A DNA stretch of 64,000 nt from Rossellomorea vietnamensis (GTDB lineage: Bacteria; Bacillota; Bacilli; Bacillales; Bacillaceae_B), in assembly GCF_025398035.1 (NCBI RefSeq), contig NZ_CP104558.1, positions 3,142,501 through 3,206,500 of the forward strand. The letters run 5' to 3'. The notes below the pieces were generated by a model. The model was not told where the DNA came from, made no database searches, and was given only the letters and a program-made list of their open reading frames with translations. Within the stretch, counting starts at the first letter, position 1; each line of letters opens with the position of its first letter. Of this stretch, positions 17,755 to 27,882 are shown one piece after another. Both the position numbers and the translations under genes were made by a program.

Positions 17755-19068
17755 ATGTTGAATAATCACAAACCTGTATCTATTACCTTCGTCACGGTTA
17801 TAAGCTTTTTGTTCCTATTGTTATTTCAGACATCTGCATCGGCTGCAGATACACAAATAAATAGAGTAAGCGGTATAGATCGTTATGAAACGGCGGTCAA
17901 AGTTTCCAAGCAGGGCTGGAGCAGTGCGAACACAGTCGTGATCGCAGTGGGGAATAACTTTCCCGATGCACTGGCTGGAGCACCGTTAGCAGATAAATAT
18001 AATGCGCCGATCCTGTTGGTCACCAAGGACAGCGTACCGAATAGCGTGAAAGAAGAATTAAAACGGTTAAAACCGAGTAAGGCATACATATTAGGTGGAA
18101 GTTCCGTCATTTCACCGTCCGTTGAAAATCAGCTTAAAAGTTTAGGCATCACCAGTACAAGAGTGGCAGGGGAAAACCGATATGAGACAGCGGCAAAAAT
18201 CGCAGACTTAGTTGGTGGGTCCCAGGCGATCGTTACATACGGCAGGGACTTTCCTGACAGCCTGGCCATTGCTCCTGTCGCGGCTAGTAAATCAATCCCG
18301 ATCCTGTTGACCGAGAAAAATCATGTTCCGGCAGAAACGAAAAAGGCTTTAAGCAAGTACAGTTCATCCATCCTTATCGGTGGAACCGGTGTCATCAGCG
18401 ATGGAGTGAAGAACCAATTACCAAGGGCTACACGTATTTCAGGAAAAGACCGATACGATACAGCGACAAAAGTGGCTGAGAAGTATTACTCGGCATCCAA
18501 CAGTACAGTGATCGCAACAGGCGAAAGCTATGCAGATGCACTGACCGGATCTGTTCTGGCAGCAAAAAAAGGATCACCGGTTATGTTGATCCAATCTAAT
18601 AACGTCCCGTCTTCTGTAAAGTCGACCGTGGATAAGTTAGGGATCAATCAGTTCACAATCATCGGTGGGACATCTGTCATATCCGAAAAGGCTCAAAGTC
18701 TATTTTCCTTCGATACAGGTGCTTTGATCAAAACGGCAAAGCAGTATCTAGGAACCCCTTATAAATGGGGAGGTACGACGCCAAGTGGATTTGACTGCAG
18801 CGGTTATCTAAACTATGTATATGATAAATATGATATTGATCTACCCCGGACAACAGCGGATATCTGGAATTTCGGAAGCCGCTCTAAATCTCCGGAAGTA
18901 GGGGATATCGTCATGTTCGAAACATATAAACCAGGTCCATCCCATGGAGGGATCTATATTGGAAATAATGAATTTATCCATGCAGGCGACCGTGGGGTAG
19001 AGATTACAAGTTTGAATAACGTATACTGGAAACCTCGTTATTTAGGCGCTGTAAAGGTAGTAAATTAA
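17755..19068 (+). CDS. Secreted NlpC/P60 peptidase with three N-terminal CWB2 repeats
   Basis: The 437-residue product has a signal peptide ending near ASAADT. Three CWB2 repeats occupy residues about 36-315, starting RVSGIDRYETAVKVSKQG. An NlpC/P60 domain follows (about 318-437): TPYKWGGTTPSGFDCSGY with catalytic Cys348, then SHGGIYIG with His397 and an NEFIHAGD segment. Such D,L-endopeptidases cut stem peptides in peptidoglycan, so this is a wall hydrolase held by its N-terminal repeats. It is the only protein of the set with the repeats at the N-terminus. A good ribosome site (AAGGGGAATTGAGAA) precedes the ATG. Confidence 0.95.
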   Translation: MLNNHKPVSITFVTVISFLFLLLFQTSASAADTQINRVSGIDRYETAVKVSKQGWSSANTVVIAVGNNFPDALAGAPLADKYNAPILLVTKDSVPNSVKEELKRLKPSKAYILGGSSVISPSVENQLKSLGITSTRVAGENRYETAAKIADLVGGSQAIVTYGRDFPDSLAIAPVAASKSIPILLTEKNHVPAETKKALSKYSSSILIGGTGVISDGVKNQLPRATRISGKDRYDTATKVAEKYYSASNSTVIATGESYADALTGSVLAAKKGSPVMLIQSNNVPSSVKSTVDKLGINQFTIIGGTSVISEKAQSLFSFDTGALIKTAKQYLGTPYKWGGTTPSGFDCSGYLNYVYDKYDIDLPRTTADIWNFGSRSKSPEVGDIVMFETYKPGPSHGGIYIGNNEFIHAGDRGVEITSLNNVYWKPRYLGAVKVVN

Positions 19069-19079
19069 TAGATTAGGAG

Positions 19080-19113
19080 AAACTGTTTGCCGGAATTGGC
19101 AAGCAGTTTTTTT
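19080..19113 (+). terminator. Terminator after NlpC/P60 gene
   Basis: AACTGTTTGCC pairs with GGCAAGCAGTT (one G-T) and is followed by seven T. Confidence 0.9.
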
Positions 19114-19351
19114 CTATTTACCCGGCTGTGGATACGATTAAACATTTCTTTTGAATTAGAAAATAGGTAGAAAGCAAAAATGCAATAGTTATAATATATT
19201 ATTTTTTCTGAAAATAACGTCTCCTTTTATTGACTAAAGAAGATAGTGGCCTTAAAATGGGAAATAGAGTTCGAATTTTTCCATAATTATATTTTTTTGG
19301 AAGATACGGAGTATTTCGGACTAATACTAAACTATCAAGGGGGAAAACGGA

Positions 19352-22300
19352 TTGACGTTTAAGAAAAAGGTATTTTCGGTCATGGCTAGTGCAACTTTGG
19401 TAGCCTCTTCTTTCGCTGGTGTAGCAACATTCAATCCTGATAAAGCGGATGCCGCTCTACAGGAAACGAAGAAATTCAAGGTTTCTAATTTCTCGGAAGT
19501 CGTAGCTCTTTCAATGAGTAATCAAGCTGTACAGGAGCTTGTGATCGTAGGGAACGGTAAGGTAGATGCGACAAGTCAATTAGAAAAGCTTGGGGTTAAA
19601 GTGAAACAGAATTACAAGAACTATGTTTACCTTGCAGATGTACCGACGCGCAAAGTGATGGAAGTTCTGGATCTTAAAAGTGTCCGTACTGTAGGGAAAA
19701 ATAGTGAAATCCAATTAGGTGAAGTCAAGGATCCTGAATTGGAAGTCAAAAACCAAAATAAAGTGGATCAGGATGCGGTCGTTAAACCGAATCAGGCAGA
19801 AACTCATGCTCCGACTGGAGTGGATGATTTCCACGATAAGTTCGATGGCAGCGGCGTACGTATCGGAATTATTGACTCAGGTCCGGATCCAGGTCACGAA
19901 TCCTTTACAGAAGGTTTGGAAGAGGGAACCCGTAAATATGGGGATTCTAAAATTGTTGCAGTAAGGGACTACACGATTTCGAATCGCCAACTTGGGTATG
20001 GCATTGAAGATCGTTATAAAGAATACTTAGGCAGCGGTTTGAACTACCTTGCTGAGGGAGACGTACTATTCGATGGCGGGCATGCTGAAGGGGACTCCGT
20101 TACGGTAGGGGAAACTACATATAATACAGCAGGAATTGACGCTTCCGATGATACATTATTCTTTGGAAGGACGGCTTTTGAGCCAAATCCGGAGCCGGAA
20201 GAAAGCCCATATTGGACCAACCAGGATTTAAACGCGGATGGAACAAATGGGAATACAGATAACTTCACTGTTTTACTGGCAGGAGACAAAGTCTATATCG
20301 ATACAGATATGGATAATGATTTCACTGATGAAACGGCTTATGCAAATAACGAAACAGGTACATTCGATGTGAATGTGGAAGATGACAAATACGGAGCGAA
20401 CTTCCGCGTTAATGATATGGAGCTGGACTGGTTCGGTGCCGGCCTGAAGAAGATCAATCTATTCACTGACTTCAACGGTCACGGCTCTCACGTTTCAGGT
20501 ATCTCGGCTGCAAATGGCCCTGCAAGAGCAAATGCATTCGGAGCTGTAGCGGGTGAAGGGGTTGCTCCTGGAGCTGAACTTGTTGGTATGCGTGTATTTA
20601 AAGCTGAAGGTGGTGCGCCTACGTTCAGTATCCAAAAGGCTATGGTTGATGCTGCGCTTCCAGAATCCGAAGGTGGATTCGGCGTCGATGTTGCCAACTT
20701 AAGCTTGGGTTCTTCACCGGATTTAAATGACGGTTTAGGTTCTTATGGGGAATTAATGACCGTTTTAAGTGAAGATACGGACATTGTATTCGTTACATCT
20801 GCCGGAAATGCCGGACCTGGTGTCGATACAGTTGGATCACCTGGAGACGTAGCACCTATCATCTCGGTCGGTGCACATATCACGGCTGACATGTGGGCAA
20901 AGGAATACAATTCATATCCTTATGGTAAAAATGCAGACGGCACTCCGAAAGAAGGACAGGGATTATGGTACTTCTCTTCTGTAGGACCAAACGAAGCTGG
21001 AAATCAAAAGCCTGATATCGTTGGACCGGGATCTGCTTTTGCTGCTCATCCGGTGCAAAATGGACCGTATGTCGTCATGCAGGGTACAAGTATGTCTTCT
21101 CCATATGTAGCTGGTGCAGTGGCACTACTTAAATCTGCAGCAGAGAAAGATCGTATTCCATTTAACTATGAAATTGCCCGTGAAGCATTGATTGCAACGG
21201 CCAATCATCTGGATGGATACAACCGTGCGCAGGAAGGTGGCGGACTGATCGATGTTCCGGCAGCTTATGAGTATCTGCGCAAGAATTTCATTTCTGACAT
21301 TAAAGATGTAGACATAACGGTCTATCATGGAGAGAAAGTCTCCGGTGGTCCGGGTCTATACGTAAGAAATAAAGAAATCCCTGAAAAAGTTGAAGTATTA
21401 GTAGAGAACAAGTCAGATGAAGATAAGAAGCTGGATGTATCTCCAACAGGGGACTGGATCAAGCCATCTGTTTCAACATTGAATCTGAAAGCCGGAGAGA
21501 GCAAAACGATCACGGTTGATTACGATCAGTCTAAGTTAAAAACAGGTGTGAATGCTGAGACGTTAGTATTCGACGATGCCTCTACTCCTTATGTAGAAGC
21601 AAGATCTGCTCAAACTATTGTCACTGGTTATGAATTTAACCAAGATAATCGTTTCCGTTTCCGCGAAGAAGGTGAAGTACAATCTTCTCAAACAAAAGGG
21701 TATACATTTGATGTGAAACCTGGTGTGAGTGAAGTTCGTTTCTCACTGAATGCACTCAGTGAAAACGAAGATTATAAAGGCCGCGTCCGCGCGATTGTCT
21801 TTAATCCTGACGGAGTGGAAGTAAGTGAATTCCAAGGATATGCCGGTTACGGTGGGTTAGGTGTTGAAGACCATGTATTCAAATCACCTAAACCAGGGGT
21901 ATGGGAAGTACATGTATATGGAACTTCCGGACCTCAAGCAGGTAAAGAAGTCAATAAATATCAATTAGAGGCAGTCGTTCAGGACGTAGTTGCTGTACCG
22001 GGTGAAATCGACTTGGGTAATGCTGCAGCTGGTAGTGAAATGACGAAATCTGTCACATTCTCAAACTACTTATCTGAAGCAAGAGATGTGAAGGTTGTGG
22101 GTGCACCGTTCAGTACGCCGAAGATTTCTTCCAAGAAAGTAGAAGTACCAGGCAACAACGATTACTACTTCCAAGATATCAAAGTAAAGAACAATGTATC
22201 TTTAGAAGTCCAAACGTCAAATCCATCACATCCAACTGATGATGTGGATTTATATATCTATGACTCTAAAGGGAACATGGTATCTTACTCTGCTGGTGCC

Positions 22301-23569
22301 ACATCTGATGAAAAGGTTTCCTTGACGTCATTACCGGATGATACGTATACCATTGCCATTGAAGGGTACGCAACGATGGATCCGACAACGACTCTTGATC
22401 TATCAATCAATGAGTTCGGAGTACTTTCTCCTGGTGAAAAAGGAAAAGGTAAAGTAGATGTTAATGCGTCACAAAACCTTAAAGTAGGAAAATCCTTAAA
22501 GGCGGATGTAAACATTACCACTCCATCCGAGTCAGTCAGCTCAATCGGAGCAGTATATTTACTTGACGCCAAAACAGATGAAGTACTATCACTTCTTCCT
22601 ATTAAAGTAGACGGTGACATCATCTCCGAAGTGTCTGGTCTGAACCGTGAAGGTACGGCAATCGAAGTGTCCAAGAAACTTCATGAAGACGGATTTGCAG
22701 ATGACCATAAGTACAAAACGGTTATCCTTTCTACAGGATATAACTTCCCTGATTCCTTATCCGCTGGTCCTTTAGCATCAGCAATCGATGCTCCGATCCT
22801 GCCGGTGGGAAGCAATGGAAAGCTTTCGAAAGACGTGTTGAATGAAATCGAACGACTTGGTGCTGAAAATGTGTACATCCTTGGTGGAGAAGGTGTCGTA
22901 TCTGCCGATGTATTTGCACAATTAAACAGCATTTCAATCAACTCTTCCGATATCGAACGTTTAGAAACAGATGGAATGCCAAACCGTTATGGTACAAATC
23001 TTGCCATCGTTTCGAAGCTTCAAGAGCTTGGATTCAAAGGAAACGGAGTATTCGTTGCCACTGGTAAGAACTTTGCAGATGCCCTAAGTGCTGCAGCTAT
23101 TGCCGGTGCAAATGATATGCCGATCGTGTTAACAGACGGCAAAGGCTTATCCGACGAAGCAAAGGCGATTCTTGAAGACGAGAAGGTCTATGTGCTTGGT
23201 GGTAAATCAGCTGTTCCTGAAAGTGTTGTAGCAGAAGCCAAGAAGGTTGCCGTAGACGTGAAAGTACTTTCTGGTGTGAACCGTTATGGTACTCTTGCAG
23301 CAATCCTCGGTGAGTTCGCTAATAGCACTGACAAATTGTATGTGGCAAGCGGCAAGAACTTCCCTGATGCATTATCCGCTGCTCCTCTTGTAACGGATAA
23401 CTCAGGATTATTATTACTGACAGATCCAAACGGATTACCTAAAGAAGTGGATGCGTTCTTAACGAAGTATCTGTACCAGAACAAAATCTCTTCTGTGACT
23501 GTGCTTGGTGGTAAAGGTGCAGTTGGTGAAGGTGCAAGAGAAGATCTTCAGGAAAAAGTATCAAACTAA
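19352..23569 (+). CDS. Large secreted S8 (Vpr-like) serine protease with CWB2 repeats
   Basis: The TTG start behind AAGGGGG gives 1405 residues with a signal peptide (ending near ADAAL). An inhibitor-like propeptide runs to about residue 150. The subtilase triad is Asp175 (IGIIDSGPDPG), His377 (FNGHGSHVSG) and Ser580 (GTSMSSPYVAG). The Asp-His gap of about 200 residues is far longer than in subtilisin and holds an acidic, EF-hand-like DTDMDNDFTDE loop. Residues about 640-1080 are beta-rich Fn3/PPC-like domains. Three divergent CWB2 repeats fill about 1087-1405. It should be a wall-bound protease that processes surface proteins or degrades exogenous protein. Confidence 0.93.
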   Translation: MTFKKKVFSVMASATLVASSFAGVATFNPDKADAALQETKKFKVSNFSEVVALSMSNQAVQELVIVGNGKVDATSQLEKLGVKVKQNYKNYVYLADVPTRKVMEVLDLKSVRTVGKNSEIQLGEVKDPELEVKNQNKVDQDAVVKPNQAETHAPTGVDDFHDKFDGSGVRIGIIDSGPDPGHESFTEGLEEGTRKYGDSKIVAVRDYTISNRQLGYGIEDRYKEYLGSGLNYLAEGDVLFDGGHAEGDSVTVGETTYNTAGIDASDDTLFFGRTAFEPNPEPEESPYWTNQDLNADGTNGNTDNFTVLLAGDKVYIDTDMDNDFTDETAYANNETGTFDVNVEDDKYGANFRVNDMELDWFGAGLKKINLFTDFNGHGSHVSGISAANGPARANAFGAVAGEGVAPGAELVGMRVFKAEGGAPTFSIQKAMVDAALPESEGGFGVDVANLSLGSSPDLNDGLGSYGELMTVLSEDTDIVFVTSAGNAGPGVDTVGSPGDVAPIISVGAHITADMWAKEYNSYPYGKNADGTPKEGQGLWYFSSVGPNEAGNQKPDIVGPGSAFAAHPVQNGPYVVMQGTSMSSPYVAGAVALLKSAAEKDRIPFNYEIAREALIATANHLDGYNRAQEGGGLIDVPAAYEYLRKNFISDIKDVDITVYHGEKVSGGPGLYVRNKEIPEKVEVLVENKSDEDKKLDVSPTGDWIKPSVSTLNLKAGESKTITVDYDQSKLKTGVNAETLVFDDASTPYVEARSAQTIVTGYEFNQDNRFRFREEGEVQSSQTKGYTFDVKPGVSEVRFSLNALSENEDYKGRVRAIVFNPDGVEVSEFQGYAGYGGLGVEDHVFKSPKPGVWEVHVYGTSGPQAGKEVNKYQLEAVVQDVVAVPGEIDLGNAAAGSEMTKSVTFSNYLSEARDVKVVGAPFSTPKISSKKVEVPGNNDYYFQDIKVKNNVSLEVQTSNPSHPTDDVDLYIYDSKGNMVSYSAGATSDEKVSLTSLPDDTYTIAIEGYATMDPTTTLDLSINEFGVLSPGEKGKGKVDVNASQNLKVGKSLKADVNITTPSESVSSIGAVYLLDAKTDEVLSLLPIKVDGDIISEVSGLNREGTAIEVSKKLHEDGFADDHKYKTVILSTGYNFPDSLSAGPLASAIDAPILPVGSNGKLSKDVLNEIERLGAENVYILGGEGVVSADVFAQLNSISINSSDIERLETDGMPNRYGTNLAIVSKLQELGFKGNGVFVATGKNFADALSAAAIAGANDMPIVLTDGKGLSDEAKAILEDEKVYVLGGKSAVPESVVAEAKKVAVDVKVLSGVNRYGTLAAILGEFANSTDKLYVASGKNFPDALSAAPLVTDNSGLLLLTDPNGLPKEVDAFLTKYLYQNKISSVTVLGGKGAVGEGAREDLQEKVSN

Positions 23570-23587
23570 TAGAGTAAGCCATTGCTC

Positions 23588-23621
23588 AGCCATCCGCTAT
23601 TTATAGCGGGTGGCTTTTTTT
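23588..23621 (+). terminator. Terminator after Vpr-like gene
   Basis: AGCCATCCGCTA pairs with TAGCGGGTGGCT and is followed by seven T. Confidence 0.93.
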
Positions 23622-23738
23622 AAGGTCTTTCAGACTATCATTCTGAAAATTCCCGGAATTCATGGACAGACCTACTACCTTCTTATATACTTTTTACAGA
23701 TGATGTAAATGGCATTCAACTGAGAGGGGAGTCGCTTG

Positions 23739-25790
23739 ATGAAGATGAGGGTCATCGTTTCTATACTATTTTTAATAGGTTGTGTTGTACTTCCAAACGG
23801 ATTTGCTCAGGCAGAAAATGAGAATGACGTTCGGGTTTTGATTGTGCATAAAGACGAAGGGGATGTGTCGACGCAGTCATCGACAACATCAGAGGACAAA
23901 TACGAGGTAGTGTCGGTTCCCAAAGAAGATGTTTCAGATACTTTGTCAAAGCTCAATGGAGATAGAGACATAGAATCGGCAGAAGTCGATCAACTTGTCT
24001 ATACCCAGGCTCTTCCACCGAACGATACGTATTTTGAAAAACAGTCCCGTGACTTCGAGGTAATGAAGGTAGTAGAAGCATGGGAACAGTATGAACCGGA
24101 AGAAGAAGTGACGGTAGCCATTGTGGACTCAGGCATCGACCTGAAACATCCTGAGCTCCGCAGCAGACTAATAGAAGGAAAGAACTTTATACATGAAGAT
24201 GAGCCTCCAATGGATAGTACAGGACACGGAACTCACGTAGCAGGACTTGTGGGGGCTGTGACTAATAATAAAATGGGCATCGCTTCAGCCGCTAAAAACG
24301 TGAAACTTATGCCTGTAAAAGTGTTTGAAGGCAAGACTACATATATGTCTACGGTTATTCAAGGAATTCGATATAGCGTTGACCATGGGGCGGATATCAT
24401 CAATTTAAGCCTTGGAAGCTACAACAATATGGATGCCCTGGAAGACGCCATTGATTACGCCGTGGACAAGGGGGTACTCGTAGTGGGGGCCGCAGGCAAT
24501 GATAATGACCATGCGGTTCTTTATCCGGCAACGTATGCAGATGTTCTGGCCGTTGGGAGTATAGACAGTGCGAAAGGAACGAAATCTGCGTTCTCCAATT
24601 ACGGGGAAACCATAGATGTTTCAGCACCGGGTACAAATATTTTCAGTACATGGATGAGTGGGTATGAAACGTTGGATGGGACGAGCATGTCCACGGCCAT
24701 CGTAAGCTCGGTTTCCTCCATGGTGAAGCAGCAGTATCCTTTCCTGACAGGTTTACAGGTGAAAGATGTAATGGAAAACTCGGCAACACCATTACCCCAA
24801 ATCGAACTATTGGGGAAAGGCTTGATCAATGCAGAGGAAGCATTGAACTACGTTAAAACAAAAAATCGCATCTATGGCCAGACGTCTGTGGAAACGGCCG
24901 TCAATATATCTCAAAATGGCTGGCCGTCTTTAAAGGAGAAAGAATTGAAGATGGATGGGGAAACATTGAATGGCTCGTTTGTGATTCTGGCGAGCGGTAA
25001 CTCCTTCCCTGACAGTCTAGCGGCTTCTCCCCTGGGAGCATATTTGGACAGCCCGATTCTTTTAACGAAAAACGGAAAGTTGAGTGAATCGGTCAAGGAA
25101 GAGTTAAAGAGATTAAACCCAACTCACGTATTGATGATGGGTGGGCAAAATGCTATCTCAAGCGGTGTTGAAAATGAAGTGAAGAATCTGGAAATCGATA
25201 CCCGCAGGATTTATGGGCTGGACCGTTATGAAACAGCGGTAGCAATCAATGAGCTGATTCCGTATACATCCAATAAAGCGTTTGTCGTTTCAGGGCAAAA
25301 TTATCCTGATGCTCTTTCAATCGCTTCGTATAGTGGAAGGCTGCAATACCCCGTCCTCTTTGTCCAAAAAGAGAATATTCCACTGACCGTTCGCAGTTAT
25401 ATGGAAGAGAACGATATTTCCAAGACGTACGTCATCGGCGGTCAAGGAATCATCTCTTCTAAAGTGGAGGATAACCTGCCGGGGCACTTCCGTATTTACG
25501 GACTTGATCGGTATGAGACCAATATGAAAGTTCATCAGACGTTCGCATCAAAAGGAGCAGAGTCCCTGTACTTTGCCACGGGTAAAAAGTTTCCCGATGC
25601 CCTCAGCATCAGTCCGTTGGCATCAAGAACCGACAGCCCGATCGTTCTGGTGGATAACAAGGAAAACCCGGAATTACAGAAATCCATCAACGTATTTACG
25701 AATCGAAAGTCGTATCATATCCTGGGGGGACCAGGCGCCATACCGGTTCAAAAGGCGTGGCAAATCGATCAGTATATGAAGAGCAAGTAA
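23739..25790 (+). CDS. Secreted subtilisin-like S8 protease with three CWB2 repeats
   Basis: The ATG at 23739 lies 7-8 bases behind GAGGGGAG; a TTG one codon earlier is also in frame. The 683-residue product has a signal peptide (ending near FAQAEN), an I9-type propeptide to about residue 110, and a compact subtilase domain: Asp130 (AIVDSGIDLKHPEL), His163 (STGHGTHVAG) and Ser316 (DGTSMSTAIVSS). Three CWB2 repeats span about 376-683. In contrast to the neighbouring Vpr-like enzyme it has no large insertion between Asp and His. Placed directly after that gene but behind a terminator, it is a separate unit. Confidence 0.94.
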   Translation: MKMRVIVSILFLIGCVVLPNGFAQAENENDVRVLIVHKDEGDVSTQSSTTSEDKYEVVSVPKEDVSDTLSKLNGDRDIESAEVDQLVYTQALPPNDTYFEKQSRDFEVMKVVEAWEQYEPEEEVTVAIVDSGIDLKHPELRSRLIEGKNFIHEDEPPMDSTGHGTHVAGLVGAVTNNKMGIASAAKNVKLMPVKVFEGKTTYMSTVIQGIRYSVDHGADIINLSLGSYNNMDALEDAIDYAVDKGVLVVGAAGNDNDHAVLYPATYADVLAVGSIDSAKGTKSAFSNYGETIDVSAPGTNIFSTWMSGYETLDGTSMSTAIVSSVSSMVKQQYPFLTGLQVKDVMENSATPLPQIELLGKGLINAEEALNYVKTKNRIYGQTSVETAVNISQNGWPSLKEKELKMDGETLNGSFVILASGNSFPDSLAASPLGAYLDSPILLTKNGKLSESVKEELKRLNPTHVLMMGGQNAISSGVENEVKNLEIDTRRIYGLDRYETAVAINELIPYTSNKAFVVSGQNYPDALSIASYSGRLQYPVLFVQKENIPLTVRSYMEENDISKTYVIGGQGIISSKVEDNLPGHFRIYGLDRYETNMKVHQTFASKGAESLYFATGKKFPDALSISPLASRTDSPIVLVDNKENPELQKSINVFTNRKSYHILGGPGAIPVQKAWQIDQYMKSK

Positions 25791-25820
25791 GATAGGGAGA
25801 ATACCTCTCTATCTTTTTTT
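25791..25820 (+). terminator. Terminator after subtilisin-like gene
   Basis: GATAGGGAG pairs with CTCTCTATC (one G-T) over AATAC, followed by seven T. Confidence 0.88.
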
Positions 25821-25891
25821 GCCCTCGAAGTATTAAAGTTTACTAGATACTATGATAAGATGGAATAAAATAACATTAAAAGGGGAATATA

Positions 25892-27727
25892 ATGAACTTT
25901 AATATGAAGAAACTGGTTTCTGGAATCGCGGCTGTGGCTCTTACTGCAACATTGGCAAATCCGATCACATCTAAAGCGGCAGGGTACGAGAACCCTTCAA
26001 AATATGAAATCAATAAACTACTGACGGAAGCGGCAATGAAATACGACGTACCGGCGGAAGTCGTGAAGGCACTGGCTGCCGAGGAAAGCGGCTGGAAGCA
26101 ATTCACGGCTGACGGTGAACCGAACATATCCGGTGATGGCGGTATCGGGATCATGCAGGTGACGAATACTGCCGGCTACGATGTTGAGCGGTTAAAAAGC
26201 GATATAGCCTTCAATATTGAAGCAGGAATCAAGATTCTCAACAAAAAATGGGAGCTTGGTGAAAAAGGTCTGACAGACTGGGATCGATCCACGAGCATCC
26301 CGACGATCGGTGACAATGAGCGGAACATCATTGAAAATTGGTATTTTGCTATTTTGGCTTACAACGGACAGGTCCAATCCAATAGTCCGATTATAATGGC
26401 AACGGGAGAAAGAAACTTCGGCAGCTATCAGGATCGTGTATACGCCGAGCTTTCAAGTGGGAATCCAGGGATATTCCCGAGTGATGCAGTCGAAATCCCG
26501 TTTGCGAAAGAAGATTTCACTTATACGGGAGACCCGAACTTCTATCTTCTATTTAATAAGAAGCAATATGAGGTGGATGGCCTTTCCCATACCACGAGAC
26601 ACGCTTATCAGCCGGGGGATTTAGTCATCTCTGCCCATGGATCGAAGTTCAGGGAAGGCCCGAGTTCTGATACGAAAGAGGTTTCTACTAAACTTCCAGC
26701 AGAGGAAACGGAAGTCCTTGAAATCCTTAAAGGATTCGAGTACGACACATCCAAAAATCCGAATCACTTCGTCTGGTACGATGTGGAACGGGAAGATAAT
26801 AAGCAGGAAGCCTATGTGGCTTCAAGTGAACTGAATAAAATCGGGGAGAGGCTCTCCGGGATCGATCGGATCAAGACGGCGGTGGACATTTCTCAAGCTG
26901 GATGGAACCAGGCGGATACCGTGGTCCTTGCTCAAGGATATAATTTCCCGGACGCACTCACGGGTGGACCGCTTGCCTATAAAAAGGATGCGCCGCTTCT
27001 TTTAACAGACAAAGCGAAACTGACGGAATCAACAAAGAACGAAATCCAACGCCTGAAAGCATCCAAGGTCATCATACTCGGAGGGGAAGGCGCAGTTGGC
27101 AAGGGCGTCCAGGACACCCTCACAGGAATGGGATTGACGGTGGACCGCATCGGTGGAATCGACCGTTACGAGACGGCTCAGCTGATTTCCGAACAGGTAG
27201 CGGCCAATCCGGATAAAGCGATCATTGCTTCAGGTAAGAACTTCCCGGACGCTCTTTCCGTTGCTCCTTATGCGTCAGTTAAAGGGTACCCGATTCTTCT
27301 GACAGCGAAAGATTCTGTTTCAGAATACACAACGGAAGCTCTGAACGGAGTGGACGGTACGATTGTTGTTGGAGGAGAAGGTGTTATTACCAACGGAGTC
27401 ATGAAGAAGGTAAAAGGAGAACAGAGGGTCAGCGGTATCGATCGTTATGAAACATCCCTTGAAATTGCGAGAAAGCTGCCACTGTCCAACCCAGGGGAGA
27501 ACGTACTTGTAGCAAGCGGGAAGAATTACCCCGATGCGCTCTCTGGTTCAGTTTTAGCGGCGAAACAGCAAGCTCCACTGCTGTTATCGAATCCGGAGCA
27601 GCTGCCGACAAGCGTCAATAATTTCATCCTTTCTGAAAGATACAAAGAGTTCTTCCTCCTTGGAGGTCCAGGCGCGATCAATGTGGAAGATGAGCTTGGA
27701 GATTTATACAAAAAGCTGTATTATTAA
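25892..27727 (+). CDS. Secreted SLT-type lytic transglycosylase with SH3-like and CWB2 domains
   Basis: The 611-residue product has a signal peptide (cut near TSKAAG). Residues about 35-190 form a lysozyme-like SLT domain with ALAAEESGWKQF (catalytic Glu in AAEESG) and GIGIMQVTN. A bacterial SH3-like domain follows at about 235-315 (GSKFREGPSSDTKEV). Three CWB2 repeats span about 316-611, starting RLSGIDRIKTAVDISQAGW. The protein should cut glycan strands and be held in the wall by its C-terminus. The ribosome site is AAAAGGGGAAT. Confidence 0.93.
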   Translation: MNFNMKKLVSGIAAVALTATLANPITSKAAGYENPSKYEINKLLTEAAMKYDVPAEVVKALAAEESGWKQFTADGEPNISGDGGIGIMQVTNTAGYDVERLKSDIAFNIEAGIKILNKKWELGEKGLTDWDRSTSIPTIGDNERNIIENWYFAILAYNGQVQSNSPIIMATGERNFGSYQDRVYAELSSGNPGIFPSDAVEIPFAKEDFTYTGDPNFYLLFNKKQYEVDGLSHTTRHAYQPGDLVISAHGSKFREGPSSDTKEVSTKLPAEETEVLEILKGFEYDTSKNPNHFVWYDVEREDNKQEAYVASSELNKIGERLSGIDRIKTAVDISQAGWNQADTVVLAQGYNFPDALTGGPLAYKKDAPLLLTDKAKLTESTKNEIQRLKASKVIILGGEGAVGKGVQDTLTGMGLTVDRIGGIDRYETAQLISEQVAANPDKAIIASGKNFPDALSVAPYASVKGYPILLTAKDSVSEYTTEALNGVDGTIVVGGEGVITNGVMKKVKGEQRVSGIDRYETSLEIARKLPLSNPGENVLVASGKNYPDALSGSVLAAKQQAPLLLSNPEQLPTSVNNFILSERYKEFFLLGGPGAINVEDELGDLYKKLYY

Positions 27728-27738
27728 GATATAAAGCT

Positions 27739-27770
27739 AAGACTCTATCGATCATCGATAGAGTCTTTTT
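27739..27770 (+). terminator. Terminator after SLT gene
   Basis: GACTCTATCGAT pairs with ATCGATAGAGTC and is followed by five T. Confidence 0.93.
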
Positions 27771-27791
27771 CATAGGTTTATTAAACAGAGA

Positions 27792-27805
27792 TTACATTTA
27801 TGTAA
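27792..27805. promoter_or_regulatory. TTACA-N4-TGTAA palindrome upstream of the LCP gene
   Basis: TTACATTTATGTAA ends 77 bases before the ATG of the LCP gene. Confidence 0.4.
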
Positions 27806-27882
27806 GATTCTATTTTTTTACTCTATTTCATGATAAAATTATTTTTCGTATTGATCTTCGACTTGAAAGGTGAAAAACATAC

